Shown here in pieces: positions 8,728 through 18,439 of a stretch of DNA of 49,412 nucleotides. The DNA is from Flavobacteriales bacterium. GTDB taxonomy: Bacteria; Bacteroidota; Bacteroidia; CAIKAF01. The notes below the pieces were generated by a model. The model was given only the letters and a program-made list of their open reading frames with translations, made no database searches and was not told the origin of the DNA. The position numbers were made by a program, and so were the translations under genes. Location of the stretch: positions 1-49,412 of the forward strand of contig JANWKQ010000025.1 of the NCBI GenBank assembly GCA_025451295.1. Direction: 5' to 3'. Positions within the stretch are counted from its first letter, which is position 1. Each line of letters begins with the position of its first letter.

Positions 8728-11232
8728 ATGAAACAAGTTTCTCTATTTTCCATGACCTGCCTTATGTTTTTTTCCTTTGCGTTTTCGCAACCTGCTATTT
8801 TCCAATCCAGAGGTGTTGGAGGAGGAGGCGCTTTATTTTCTCCCAGCTTCAATCCAGCTGACCCAAATGAATATTATATCGCCTGCGATATGAGTGAACT
8901 TTTTCATACAACCAATTTGGGAGTTTCTTATGACCAGGTAAATTTTCAGCAATTTCATGGTGGACATAATTCCAAGGTCTGTTTTACATCTACCGCAAAT
9001 CTTTTGTATTCCATCAGTTATATTGCTGATATCGGGACTCCGGTAAAAAGTACCGATAACGGTGTAACCTGGAATACGATGTCAGGCAACCCAGATCCGA
9101 ACGAAGATATTTATACAATTCATGTAGATTATAATAATCCTTTAAGGGTGATTATTTCTCAATATGGTTTTATTTATTTTTCCAATGATGGGGGAAGTAA
9201 TTTTACCAATATTCATACGGCGATCGACAACGGCGCAGGAAATGTGGTGGGAGGTGTATTTTTTGATGGAAGCAATATTTATATCGGAACCAACGATGGA
9301 GTATTGGTTTCAACGAATGCCGGAGCTAACTGGAATACTGCAGCATTAACCGGCATCCCCGCGAATGAAAGAATATGGAGTTTTTGCGGAGCAAAATCCG
9401 GAGCCACCACCCGATTTTTTTGTTTAACCGGAGATGTGAATGACATATATGTTGGATTGCAGGGTTCCGACTACTGGGACTTTATGGATGGAATTTATTC
9501 CTGCGATTATGGATCCACCAACTGGACATCTGCTTCGGGTGGTTTGACGGTTGGAACTGATTTTCCGATGTTCATCGATATGGCAGAAAACGATATTAAT
9601 ATTGTATGGTGCGGAGGCAGTAATGACGCCGGCGAACCCACCATGTATAGAACTACCAATGCCGGAACAAGCTGGATCAATACATTTGCTACTAATAATA
9701 ATCAGAATATTTTTACAGGATGGAGTGGTGATGGCGGAGACCGTGGATGGGGATATGGAGAATGTGCATTTGGTATTGATGTTTGTGCTACAAATGCCAA
9801 TTATGTGATGCTGGGTGATTTTGGATTTCCTCATTATACTGCCGATGGAGGCAACAACTGGCACCAGGCTTATGTAGATGGGGCGGATCAGCATCCGATC
9901 AATACCAATACGCCACCTTATGACTATTATCATTCAGTCGGAATTGAAAATACAACCTGTTGGCAGGTGCATTGGATGGATGCTAATAATATGTGGGCAT
10001 GTTACTCTGATATCCGGGGATGCAGATCAACAGATGCCGGAGATATGTGGTCGTTCGATTATACAGGCTATAGTGCAAATAGTTCTTATAGGATTGCCGA
10101 AAATAGCACTGGAACTTTGTTTATGGGTACATCCAATATTCACGATATGTATCAAAGTACCCGATTACAGGATGGAATTTTAGATGCAACAGATGCGAAT
10201 GGAAGAATCAGTTATTCTACAGATGATGGTTCTACATGGCAGGAGTTGGAATTTTTCGGACATCCGGTTTTTTGGATTGCGTTAGATCAAAACAATATTA
10301 ATCGTGCCTATGCATCCGTAATCAATTATGCAGGAAGTGGAATGGCAGGTGGAATTTATCGTTGTGATGATCTAAATAATTTAACTACTGCCACATGGAC
10401 ATTGTTGCCAAATCCCCCCAGAACAGAAAGACATCCGGCAGCATTGGAAGTATTGGATGATGGAACATTGGTCGCTACGTATTCAGGCAGAAGAAATGGA
10501 GGCGGAACTTTTACAGCAAGCTCAGGTGTTTTTATGTATGATCCGGGGGGGAATTCCTGGACGGATGTTTCTGATCCGGATATGTATTATTGGACAAAAG
10601 ATGTGGTGATCGATCCGAATGATGCTTTGCAGAATACCTGGTATGTTTCCGTATTCAGCGGATGGGGTGGTCCGCCAAACGGATTAGGTGGATTATATAA
10701 AACCACCAACCGTGGAACCAACTGGACGAAATTAACGGGAAGTACATTAGATCGAGTAACATCCTGTACATTTAATCCGAATGATTCAAATGAGATCTAT
10801 ATAACCACCGAAGTACAGGGATTGTGGATCAGCAGTAATATTAATTCCGGGACCCCTACCTTCAGCCAGGTAAATAGTTATCCTTTTCGTCAGCCTGAAA
10901 GAGTTTTCTTTAATCCTTTTGACGCAAATGAAATGTGGGTAACCAGTTTTGGAAATGGAATGAAGGTTGGATTATTCAACAATCCATCAGGTGTACCTGA
11001 TTTTTCAGAAGCTGATTTCAATATCTATCCGAATCCCGCGAATAATTATGTAAATGTTCAGTTGAACATCGCCGAAAATATTCGGGTGGAGATAATAGAC
11101 ATAAATGGAAAAGTAATTTCTTCCTACTTGTTAAAACCCGGAATTAATCAGATTGATGTAAGCACATTGTCGAATGGTGTTTATATGATGGGGGTAAACG
11201 GAAAGTATAAGAAGGTTTTGGTTGCCCACTAG
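8728..11232 (+). CDS. Secreted beta-propeller protein with Asp-box repeats and T9SS sorting domain
   Basis: The 834-residue protein starts at the ATG at 8728: its N-terminus MKQVSLFSMTCLMFFSFAFS is a signal peptide, while the longer in-frame ORF from 8581 lies inside the globin gene. The body has many Asp-box (BNR) motifs (STDNGVTWN, SNDGGSNF, STNAGANWN, TADGGNNWH, STDDGSTW, TTNRGTNWT), giving sialidase/Vps10/GH74-like propeller blades. The last ~70 residues (NIYPNPANNYVNVQL...) are a type A C-terminal sorting domain for export across the outer membrane and surface attachment. Glycan binding or cleavage is possible, but no catalytic residues can be named. The next gene follows after 15 bp. 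Confidence 0.87.
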   Translation: MKQVSLFSMTCLMFFSFAFSQPAIFQSRGVGGGGALFSPSFNPADPNEYYIACDMSELFHTTNLGVSYDQVNFQQFHGGHNSKVCFTSTANLLYSISYIADIGTPVKSTDNGVTWNTMSGNPDPNEDIYTIHVDYNNPLRVIISQYGFIYFSNDGGSNFTNIHTAIDNGAGNVVGGVFFDGSNIYIGTNDGVLVSTNAGANWNTAALTGIPANERIWSFCGAKSGATTRFFCLTGDVNDIYVGLQGSDYWDFMDGIYSCDYGSTNWTSASGGLTVGTDFPMFIDMAENDINIVWCGGSNDAGEPTMYRTTNAGTSWINTFATNNNQNIFTGWSGDGGDRGWGYGECAFGIDVCATNANYVMLGDFGFPHYTADGGNNWHQAYVDGADQHPINTNTPPYDYYHSVGIENTTCWQVHWMDANNMWACYSDIRGCRSTDAGDMWSFDYTGYSANSSYRIAENSTGTLFMGTSNIHDMYQSTRLQDGILDATDANGRISYSTDDGSTWQELEFFGHPVFWIALDQNNINRAYASVINYAGSGMAGGIYRCDDLNNLTTATWTLLPNPPRTERHPAALEVLDDGTLVATYSGRRNGGGTFTASSGVFMYDPGGNSWTDVSDPDMYYWTKDVVIDPNDALQNTWYVSVFSGWGGPPNGLGGLYKTTNRGTNWTKLTGSTLDRVTSCTFNPNDSNEIYITTEVQGLWISSNINSGTPTFSQVNSYPFRQPERVFFNPFDANEMWVTSFGNGMKVGLFNNPSGVPDFSEADFNIYPNPANNYVNVQLNIAENIRVEIIDINGKVISSYLLKPGINQIDVSTLSNGVYMMGVNGKYKKVLVAH

Positions 11233-11247
11233 TAAAAGTTATAGGGT

Positions 11248-12774
11248 ATGAAAGGTAAATTGATCTTAGTTTGTTCACTTCTTTTCACTTCGATCACCTA
11301 TGGTCAATCACTTTCAATCGATTTTTCTTCTGCAGATACAGTAAAAAGCATGTCGGGATTTGTGCATGGCATGGACGATACATATCCAGTCGATAGTTTG
11401 ATAACGCCATTGAAGCCTGCTTATTGGAGGGGTGGGGTATATCTCAACGCTAATGGGCTGGCACCTTTTTATCTTCGGGCCACCGGTTTTAATACCAAAT
11501 ACATTCTCGTATTAGGGGATATCTGGGGATATCCTGGCGATTGGACTCAATCACCCGATGCCGATACAAGCGCTTTTAAAAATTTTGTAGATACTATTTG
11601 TAGCAGTACATCGGGATATCCAATGATATATGATATTTGGGGAGAGCCCAACGGGGCCGGATGGAGTGGCACCCAGCTTCAATTCTTTGATGTATTTAAA
11701 TTAGCTCACGACCGGATCAGATTTAACCTGGGAAATAATGTAGAAGTTTCAGGCCCTTCCATCTGGTGGGCTGATACTACTTATTTAAGAAATTTTTGTG
11801 ACTATTGCCTTGCCAAGAATATTCAATTAGATGTTTTATCTTTTCATTGGTTTACAGATGACATTTTTACTGATTTATTAGATGATGCTTTGTTGTGGTG
11901 CCGGACTACCCTGATGGATAATCCAACCTATGCCCCACTGCAAATAAAAAAGATCATGGTGAACGAAGTTGTTGCCGAAGATGGACACTACGCCCCTGGT
12001 TTTATGTTGGCACATTATTACTATCTCGAAAAAGGAAAAGCAGATGGAGCATGCCGTTCCTGCTGGAACAATTGTTGGGACAATACCTTGGAAGGTTTAT
12101 TGTCACCGGCTACCAATCAAAGATTGCCGCAATGGTGGGCTACAAAAGTTTATGCTGATATGGACTCCCTACGTTTCCCAATTACCTCTTCCAACCCAAG
12201 AGTATATGCATTTGCAGGAAATCTTCTGGCAAATCCGAATATTGTGAGGGGAATTGTGGGTTATTATCAAAATACCACATCCTTGTCAAATATCAACATT
12301 TCTATTTCATTGAATAACCTTAATCAACTTAGCAGTTTTCCTTCGACAGATAGTATTGAATTAAAGGTTTATAAAATTCCGAATGAAGGGGATATTCCAT
12401 TAGCCCAACCCATCCCTATTGGCATCTATTCTTTTGCAAATAATCTGGCCTCCATTTCATTGCCCTCACTTCAATTGGATACAAACTCCATTTTATATTT
12501 TGATATAATCTCAACCGGGACCAGTATCGGTATTGGAGAGAATTATTCTCCGGAAAATATTTCAATTTTTCCAAACCCCGCGAATGATTATGTAAATGTT
12601 CAATTGAACACGGTAGAAAATGTTCGGATGGAGATACAAGATATCCATGGAAAAATCATTTCTTCTTATTTACTGAAACCGGGTGTTAATCAGATTGACG
12701 TAAGCACGTTGTCAAACGGAGTTTATATGATCGCTATAAAGGGGAAGTTAAAGAAAATCCTGATTACACATTAG
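11248..12774 (+). CDS. Secreted GH-A clan glycoside hydrolase-like protein with T9SS sorting domain
   Basis: The 508-residue protein has a signal peptide (1-19, cleavage near YGQ). Its TIM-barrel-like domain has the clan GH-A layout: probable acid/base Glu133 in DIWGEPNG, conserved His200 in LSFHWF, and probable nucleophile Glu240 in IMVNEV. GH39/GH5-type enzymes are the nearest recognised relatives, but the substrate is not predictable. A beta-sandwich follows (about 310-425), then a type A T9SS sorting domain (from about 435, IFPNPANDYVNVQL). That domain is almost the same as that of the upstream protein, which is 15 bp away. The two are probably co-expressed surface or released glycan-active proteins. 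Confidence 0.83.
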   Translation: MKGKLILVCSLLFTSITYGQSLSIDFSSADTVKSMSGFVHGMDDTYPVDSLITPLKPAYWRGGVYLNANGLAPFYLRATGFNTKYILVLGDIWGYPGDWTQSPDADTSAFKNFVDTICSSTSGYPMIYDIWGEPNGAGWSGTQLQFFDVFKLAHDRIRFNLGNNVEVSGPSIWWADTTYLRNFCDYCLAKNIQLDVLSFHWFTDDIFTDLLDDALLWCRTTLMDNPTYAPLQIKKIMVNEVVAEDGHYAPGFMLAHYYYLEKGKADGACRSCWNNCWDNTLEGLLSPATNQRLPQWWATKVYADMDSLRFPITSSNPRVYAFAGNLLANPNIVRGIVGYYQNTTSLSNINISISLNNLNQLSSFPSTDSIELKVYKIPNEGDIPLAQPIPIGIYSFANNLASISLPSLQLDTNSILYFDIISTGTSIGIGENYSPENISIFPNPANDYVNVQLNTVENVRMEIQDIHGKIISSYLLKPGVNQIDVSTLSNGVYMIAIKGKLKKILITH

Positions 12775-12810
12775 TATACGCCACAGTGGACAAAAATCGT
12801 AGTTCGCAAT

Positions 12811-14727
12811 TCAAATCCTCCCCTTCTTTATCTCCTCCACCACTCCCGGATCCAACAAGGTAGTCGTATCTCCAACATTATCCAACGCTCCTTCCGCAAT
12901 TTTACGAAGGATCCTCCGCATAATTTTACCACTGCGTGTTTTGGGTAGTCCTTTTACCAATTGGATCTTATCTGGTTTAGCAAACGGGCCAATGATTTTA
13001 CTTACCGTATCGTGTATATTTTTACGGATCGTATCCAATTCCTCGCTGAGCTCATTGTCACAAATCACAAAAGCATAAATTCCCTGACCTTTTATATCAT
13101 GCGGAAAACCAACCACAGCACTCTCCACCACGTCCGGATGCATATTGATCGCATTCTCTACCTCTGCTGTACCAATACGATGGCCACTTACGTTGAGTAC
13201 ATCATCTACCCTTCCTGTTATGCGATAAAATCCATTTTCATCACGAAAAGCTCCATCACCGGTAAAATACAAGCCGGGATATGTAGAAAAATAGTTTTGT
13301 TTGCAACGTTCATGATCACCATAAGTGGTTCTTAAAATGGAAGGCCAGGGAAAACGAATACATAAATTTCCATTCACATTATTTTCTTCGATGAGTTCAC
13401 CCTGATCGTTCACCAGAATAGGCTGTACCCCCGGCATCGGTAAAGTGGCATAGGTAGGCCTGGCGGGTGTAATACCCGCGAGATTTGAAATGAGGACTCC
13501 TCCAGTTTCCGTTTGCCACCAGGTATCCACTATCGGACATTTCTTCTTTCCGATATTCTCATCATACCAATGCCACGCTTCTTCATTGATGGGTTCACCC
13601 ACGGTTCCTAAAACTTTCAGCGAAGAAAGATCTTTATTTTTTAAGGGTTCGGTTCCCGCCAGCATCAGACTTCGAATCGCCGTTGGTGCGGTATATAAAA
13701 CGTTCACTTTATATTTATCTACAATGTTCCAAAACCTGCCTGCATCCGGCCAGGTGGGAATCCCTTCGAACATCAAAGTGGTAACACCTGCACAAAGCGG
13801 ACCGTAAAGGATATAACTATGACCAGTAACCCACCCGATATCAGCCGTACAAAAATGAATATGGTCCGGTTGATATTGAAATACGTTTACAAAAGCATAG
13901 GTGGTATAGATCATGTAGCCTGCACAACTATGCACCACACCTTTTGGTTTTCCGGTTGATCCAGACGTATATAAAATAAACAGCGGATCTTCGGCCTTCA
14001 TCGCTTCAGCATCGTATATAATATGTCCACCTTCCTTTATGTTTTTTATTTCAGTATCCAGAAATACATCCGTTATTTCATTGATAACAACAGGAATGCC
14101 TGTTCGTTGATGTAGGAAAACTTTTTTTACGGTTGTGCAATGGATCAAGGCCTCATCCACCAGTGATTTTAAAGGAATGTCCTTTCCTCCCCGAAATGCT
14201 CCATCACAGGTAATAACGGCGGATGCACCTGCATCCTGAATTCTGTCGGCAATGCTTTGCGCACTAAACCCCCCGAAGATCACAGAATGGATTGCACCAA
14301 TTCTTGCACATGCCAATACGGCAAAAGCAAGTTCGGGAACCATTCCCATATAAATACAAACACGATCTCCTTTTTTAATTCCATGGTTCCTTAATACGGT
14401 TGCCATCGCACAGACTTCTATATGCAGTTCTTGATAGCTGATCTTTCGGTTTTTTTCTGCAGGATCATTTGGTTCCCAAATGATCGCTGTTTGGTCCGCC
14501 TTGTCAACCAAATGTCGATCAATACAGTTTTCAGTAATGTTCAACTCGCCGTCCTCAAACCATTTAACCGATGGCTCAATAAAATTCCATTGTAATGTTT
14601 TCGTTGGTTGTTTCCTCCATAAAAAATGAGAGGCTATCTCATTCCAGAACGTGTCGGGTTCCTCCACGCTTTTTTTATACGCGGAAACATACTCTTTGTA
14701 TGATTGGATCTGAAAAGGAAAAGACAT
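12811..14727 (-). CDS. acs: Acetyl-CoA synthetase (acetate-CoA ligase)
   Basis: The 638-residue enzyme makes acetyl-CoA from acetate, ATP and CoA through acetyl-AMP. An N-terminal ACAS segment (about 10-70) precedes the AMP-binding domain. The phosphate loop YTSGSTGKPKGVVH lies near 255, the acetate pocket motif is VDTWWQTETGG near 405, and the C-terminal swivelling domain has the acetylatable catalytic Lys in RSGKIMRR near 605. Length matches the family. An intrinsic terminator stands directly upstream (14741-14770), leaving only 13 nt before the ATG and no visible promoter. Transcription of acs may thus depend on read-through or on a start inside the terminator region. Confidence 0.97.
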   Translation of the reverse strand: MSFPFQIQSYKEYVSAYKKSVEEPDTFWNEIASHFLWRKQPTKTLQWNFIEPSVKWFEDGELNITENCIDRHLVDKADQTAIIWEPNDPAEKNRKISYQELHIEVCAMATVLRNHGIKKGDRVCIYMGMVPELAFAVLACARIGAIHSVIFGGFSAQSIADRIQDAGASAVITCDGAFRGGKDIPLKSLVDEALIHCTTVKKVFLHQRTGIPVVINEITDVFLDTEIKNIKEGGHIIYDAEAMKAEDPLFILYTSGSTGKPKGVVHSCAGYMIYTTYAFVNVFQYQPDHIHFCTADIGWVTGHSYILYGPLCAGVTTLMFEGIPTWPDAGRFWNIVDKYKVNVLYTAPTAIRSLMLAGTEPLKNKDLSSLKVLGTVGEPINEEAWHWYDENIGKKKCPIVDTWWQTETGGVLISNLAGITPARPTYATLPMPGVQPILVNDQGELIEENNVNGNLCIRFPWPSILRTTYGDHERCKQNYFSTYPGLYFTGDGAFRDENGFYRITGRVDDVLNVSGHRIGTAEVENAINMHPDVVESAVVGFPHDIKGQGIYAFVICDNELSEELDTIRKNIHDTVSKIIGPFAKPDKIQLVKGLPKTRSGKIMRRILRKIAEGALDNVGDTTTLLDPGVVEEIKKGRI

Positions 14728-14740
14728 GGAATAAAATTAT

Positions 14741-14770
14741 AAAAAAAAGCGCCACACAATGCGACGCTTT
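14741..14770 (-). terminator. Intrinsic terminator of the DUF5606 gene, abutting acs
   Basis: On the minus strand AAAGCG (14770-14765) pairs with CGCTTT (14751-14746) around a 13-nt loop and runs into a U tract ending at 14741. It lies 21 bp after the DUF5606 stop and only 13 nt before the acs ATG. Confidence 0.75.
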
Positions 14771-14791
14771 CCGTATGATAGTATTATTTGG

Positions 14792-15382
14792 TTAGCTACC
14801 TCCAGATTTTCTAACGGTCTGTACTTTTTTAGCAGGTGCATTGGTTACCTTCGGTGCAGATTTATTGGTCTTGGCAGCCACTTTTTTCTTTTTGGCCGGG
14901 TCCGTTTTTTCTTTCTTAACTACTTTTTTCTCACCGCCTTCGGCAACCACTTCCGCTTTTTCCTCCGTGTCCTCTTTTTTCTCTTCATCCTTTTTCTTCA
15001 ACTCCTCCGGATCAAGATGCTTTCCTTTTACCAATTGGTTATACCATTTCAATAGTTTCTTGATATCGGATGTATAAACCTTTTCTTTGTCGTAGTCAGG
15101 TAGAATCCCTTCAAAATAAGCTTTTATTTCTGCATCTTTTGTTGCGGCACATTCAGCACCTGATTCTTTCTCATATATTTTCAGAAATACTTCTTTCAAT
15201 GAGGTTTCTCCATCAGTGGTATATATGCTGATATCAGAAAGCGTACTCACATTGTAGGATTGATAAACCGGCATTCTTTTGCCATCTTCCAGTGATTCAG
15301 CGATCAATCCGAAATTCGTTTTACTTACAATTTTAAAGAGTGATCCATATCCACTCACCGAAATTAATTTATCAAATTCCAT
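14792..15382 (-). CDS. DUF5606 domain protein with basic low-complexity tail
   Basis: The 196-residue protein begins with the conserved DUF5606 domain of Bacteroidetes (about 1-130), seen in SVSGYGSLFKIVSKT and AESLEDGKRMPVY, then DISIYTTDGETSLKEVF. Its function is not known; the N-terminal fold suggests a small beta-barrel-like module. Residues 131-196 are a charged tail of acidic then Lys/Ala-rich repeats (KKKDEEKKEDTEEKAE; VVKKEKTDPAKKKKVAAKT), probably disordered, as often seen in nucleic-acid-associated proteins. It is cytoplasmic. An exact TACATTTG box lies 18 nt upstream of the start and a terminator follows the stop, so it is probably a single-gene transcript. Confidence 0.82.
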   Translation of the reverse strand: MEFDKLISVSGYGSLFKIVSKTNFGLIAESLEDGKRMPVYQSYNVSTLSDISIYTTDGETSLKEVFLKIYEKESGAECAATKDAEIKAYFEGILPDYDKEKVYTSDIKKLLKWYNQLVKGKHLDPEELKKKDEEKKEDTEEKAEVVAEGGEKKVVKKEKTDPAKKKKVAAKTNKSAPKVTNAPAKKVQTVRKSGGS

Positions 15383-15399
15383 GTACAGATTATTTAAAA

Positions 15400-15407
15400 C
15401 AAATGTA
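15400..15407 (-). promoter_or_regulatory. -7 promoter box of the DUF5606 gene
   Basis: TACATTTG on the minus strand is an exact TAnnTTTG box 17 nt before the start codon. No clear -33 TTTG is present, and the implied leader is about 10 nt. Confidence 0.55.
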
Positions 15408-15491
15408 GCAATTTAAGTGATTTAGCCATGAAGGTAGGATGGTAATTAATGTTTTTATTCAGGATCTATACTGTGCTCCAGGTGTTCGGGT

Positions 15492-18353
15492 TTAATTACC
15501 AACCCTCAGTTTAAATGGAGGGTTAACGTCAAGCTGACCACCGCATCGGATTTCGATATTTTTAACGGTACCATCGGCTGTAGAGATCAGTGGCGAAAAA
15601 CCACTACCTGATCGGGTATCCGGTACAATCACATGGTCTGCAAAATCAGGTACGGTTCCCTGACTCCAGTTTGTTCCATTGTGCCAGTTATTATTTCCAC
15701 CGTTTCCGGTCCATACGTTAAAAGTACCATCAAATTTTGCCTGAGCAGCCATTGCCTGGTTCCTCACATCCGTTAATGAATTGCCGATCAGCAAAGCCAT
15801 ATGCAAAACAGCACATCCATTAGAAGGTAAAGAGTCAAACTGCACCCCCATATATTGAGAAACATCAGTAACAGATGAAATATTGGAAGGTGTTAATGGA
15901 TTCATAACATTGAGCTTCTCTGTTGAAGTAAACCCATCATAGACATTTTGATGTCCACCACTTCCATCGCTGTTGTTAGCATAGTACTTAACATTCACAC
16001 CAGGCGTTAAGATCTTAACCCCTACAAAAAACCTGGGTGACATATTTTGCACAAGACCCGCTTGCGATACGGTATCATAAAATGCCTGGTTAAGCGCAAT
16101 ATTCCAAAGCAAAGAATCCGCCATATCAAAATCACTAAACAATCCTGCATACCAATCACCAATTGCAGTTCCTGAATTATTCTGAAACTGGTATTCCATG
16201 ATCAGGAACTGATCATTGATGGTGTCTGACCAACCATACATTTTTTGTTTTACATTCACACCCACTGCATTCACACCTGCTCCACTATCATTATAGCCTG
16301 AAGTAACCTCAATATCAGCAACAAGTGATGAATGATTCACCAAAATATTCTGTGTAGGCACCATATCAGCATCATTCGGCCAATTGCAGCATGGCCCAAG
16401 TGGTCCCTGGCTGAGGGTCTGATCGCTTACACTTGTGCCTCCACTCTTCGAAATAAAAAGACCCATTGGATTCCAATAGATACCCAGCAGGTTATTTTCT
16501 TTTCCTTTCATCCGATAGCCAATTCCTTTTAAGGTTCGGTCATCTGCAAAACCGATCCGACCTGTGGTAGTTACTGATGTTTGAAGCTTATTGATCTGAA
16601 CGTTATAATAGTTGCGGTTAACAATGAAGGATAAATATTGAGTATTCAGGGTATCTACTCCATCAACATAAATAACCTTCATCAAAACATTTTGATTTAA
16701 AGGGCAACCAGCTGTAGTTATAAATTTAAATGGCTGCGCAGATATATTAGTATACCCCATGGTATTCACCACCCCTACGGCTACCGAGGAGTCTAGCCAT
16801 TGTACATAGGGTGAATTATCCGTGATGATAGCGGTAAGTGCAGAAGTGGAAGTATCCAGCAAATTCAGCATGTTTCCGGCCAGTTCAACGGTGTCACCAA
16901 TCATGATCACATCATCATTGTTATCAGTAAAGGTTCTTTCGGTAAAATATAAATAGGGTTTGAACGGATTTGTAAGTGCACGGTACATATCGATCCGGCC
17001 CGATCCCTGTCTGTTCAGATAAGGAAGATTGCCGGGAATCGTATCGATCCGATAAGTAGACTGACGCATAATGGCACCAATCTGAATTGGTTGTAAGGTA
17101 GAATAATAGGATTGCACCAGACCCGCTGCTCCACTAGTTAATGCGGAGGCATCGCTTGTACCATTTCCTGTTCCATATCCACCAACGCCGGGTGAATATG
17201 TTTCAAAGAGTCCTTGTCCGGGAGCCACCAGATCTACCTGCTCATAGTAGGATGAATTTCCACTTTTAATATTGGTCTGTCTGGTTCCTCCAACACATAT
17301 TACGTTTTCATATGAAGCCGGATAAAACGGAACGGTATTATTTGAATTACCAGCAGCAGCAAACATTAAAACACCCTGATTAACCGTTACATAATCTACC
17401 ACGTCCTGCTCATAAGGTCCGGGAATTGTTCCTCCCCAGGAAGCATTTACCACTTTTGCACCATGGTCTGCCGCATAAACCAATCCTTCATATCCTGCAA
17501 TCCATCCATAAGTACTATGCACCATTTTAATGGGCATATAGCTGCACTTATATCCGGCTCCGGCCATAGCAGTATAATTATTGGTAGATGCTGCTGCCAA
17601 TCCACACATGGCGGTACCATGTGCGCTATTCATAAAATTGATGTACTGTGGATAATTGTCATTGTCTCCTACATCCCAGCCTCTGAAATTATCTACAAAA
17701 CCGTCTCCATCTTCATCTCCTGAACCAGTTGAGTCGGTATAATCGTAATAAATATTATCCATCAGATCCGGATGAAAAAAATCGGTACCACCATCCACCA
17801 CCGCAATTATCGTATTATAGTTTCCCGTATCAAGGTTCCATGCAAGATCCGCACCGATCAGCGGAAGATACCATTGAAGACCAAATGAAGTATCATTTGG
17901 GGTCCACATAGGTTGTACAATCATTCGGGGCTGGGCATATTCTACTGCATCAATGGCATTTAATTCTGTTACAAATTTTCTTATGTCGAGGTCACCAGAC
18001 CAGGTAATATTATAAACCAATGACAGATCCGCCATCTTTCTCCCGTATTGGTCATACGTATTGGCAGGACTTTGATGATTCGGATATAATTTTTTGATCT
18101 CTGTCGTCTTAGCAAAATTAAAGGCCTGCAGAAGTTCCGGAATATTAATAACAGTCGCCGAACATTGATTTACATAAGCAGGTTTGATTTTCACAATCAC
18201 CTGGTTGGTCAAACAATCAACACCGGGTTGAATATCTTCATAGCTATAATACGTGGTGCTAAAATTGTCCGGAAACGAATAATCCGGTCTTTGTGAGAAG
18301 ACTGCAACAGAGCAGAATAAAATGGGCAGAATAAAGATCTTCTTTCTAAACAT
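15492..18353 (-). CDS. Subtilisin-like (S8) secreted serine protease
   Basis: The 953-residue protein has a signal peptide (1-20, ending AVFSQ), a pro-region (about 45-140) and an S8 catalytic domain (about 155-470). The triad is Asp187 (AVVDGGTDFFHPD), His245 (NSAHGTAMCG) and Ser400 (GTSDASALTSG), with oxyanion Asn336 (AAAGNSN). The usual Pro of GTSxAxP is Ala here. A DxDxDG-like stretch (GDEDGDGFVD) probably binds Ca2+. Beta-rich domains of unknown type follow. The end has a WTGNGGNNNWHNGTNW segment, a common repeat of Bacteroidetes secreted proteins. No classical T9SS sorting domain is present. It is 86 bp downstream of the TonB-dependent receptor gene. Confidence 0.9.
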   Translation of the reverse strand: MFRKKIFILPILFCSVAVFSQRPDYSFPDNFSTTYYSYEDIQPGVDCLTNQVIVKIKPAYVNQCSATVINIPELLQAFNFAKTTEIKKLYPNHQSPANTYDQYGRKMADLSLVYNITWSGDLDIRKFVTELNAIDAVEYAQPRMIVQPMWTPNDTSFGLQWYLPLIGADLAWNLDTGNYNTIIAVVDGGTDFFHPDLMDNIYYDYTDSTGSGDEDGDGFVDNFRGWDVGDNDNYPQYINFMNSAHGTAMCGLAAASTNNYTAMAGAGYKCSYMPIKMVHSTYGWIAGYEGLVYAADHGAKVVNASWGGTIPGPYEQDVVDYVTVNQGVLMFAAAGNSNNTVPFYPASYENVICVGGTRQTNIKSGNSSYYEQVDLVAPGQGLFETYSPGVGGYGTGNGTSDASALTSGAAGLVQSYYSTLQPIQIGAIMRQSTYRIDTIPGNLPYLNRQGSGRIDMYRALTNPFKPYLYFTERTFTDNNDDVIMIGDTVELAGNMLNLLDTSTSALTAIITDNSPYVQWLDSSVAVGVVNTMGYTNISAQPFKFITTAGCPLNQNVLMKVIYVDGVDTLNTQYLSFIVNRNYYNVQINKLQTSVTTTGRIGFADDRTLKGIGYRMKGKENNLLGIYWNPMGLFISKSGGTSVSDQTLSQGPLGPCCNWPNDADMVPTQNILVNHSSLVADIEVTSGYNDSGAGVNAVGVNVKQKMYGWSDTINDQFLIMEYQFQNNSGTAIGDWYAGLFSDFDMADSLLWNIALNQAFYDTVSQAGLVQNMSPRFFVGVKILTPGVNVKYYANNSDGSGGHQNVYDGFTSTEKLNVMNPLTPSNISSVTDVSQYMGVQFDSLPSNGCAVLHMALLIGNSLTDVRNQAMAAQAKFDGTFNVWTGNGGNNNWHNGTNWSQGTVPDFADHVIVPDTRSGSGFSPLISTADGTVKNIEIRCGGQLDVNPPFKLRVGN

Positions 18354-18439
18354 TGGGATCAGATATTTTTTTAACAGGCTCAGCCTGAGGAAATCCTACC
18401 CTAATATACGAAAAAAATCATAAATGCAAGTCCCTGGAC

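Noticed and set aside
18375-18400. Terminator between the TonB receptor and S8 protease genes
   Set aside because: The CAGGCT/AGCCTG arms leave a loop of only one base, and on the minus strand an A run rather than a U run follows.
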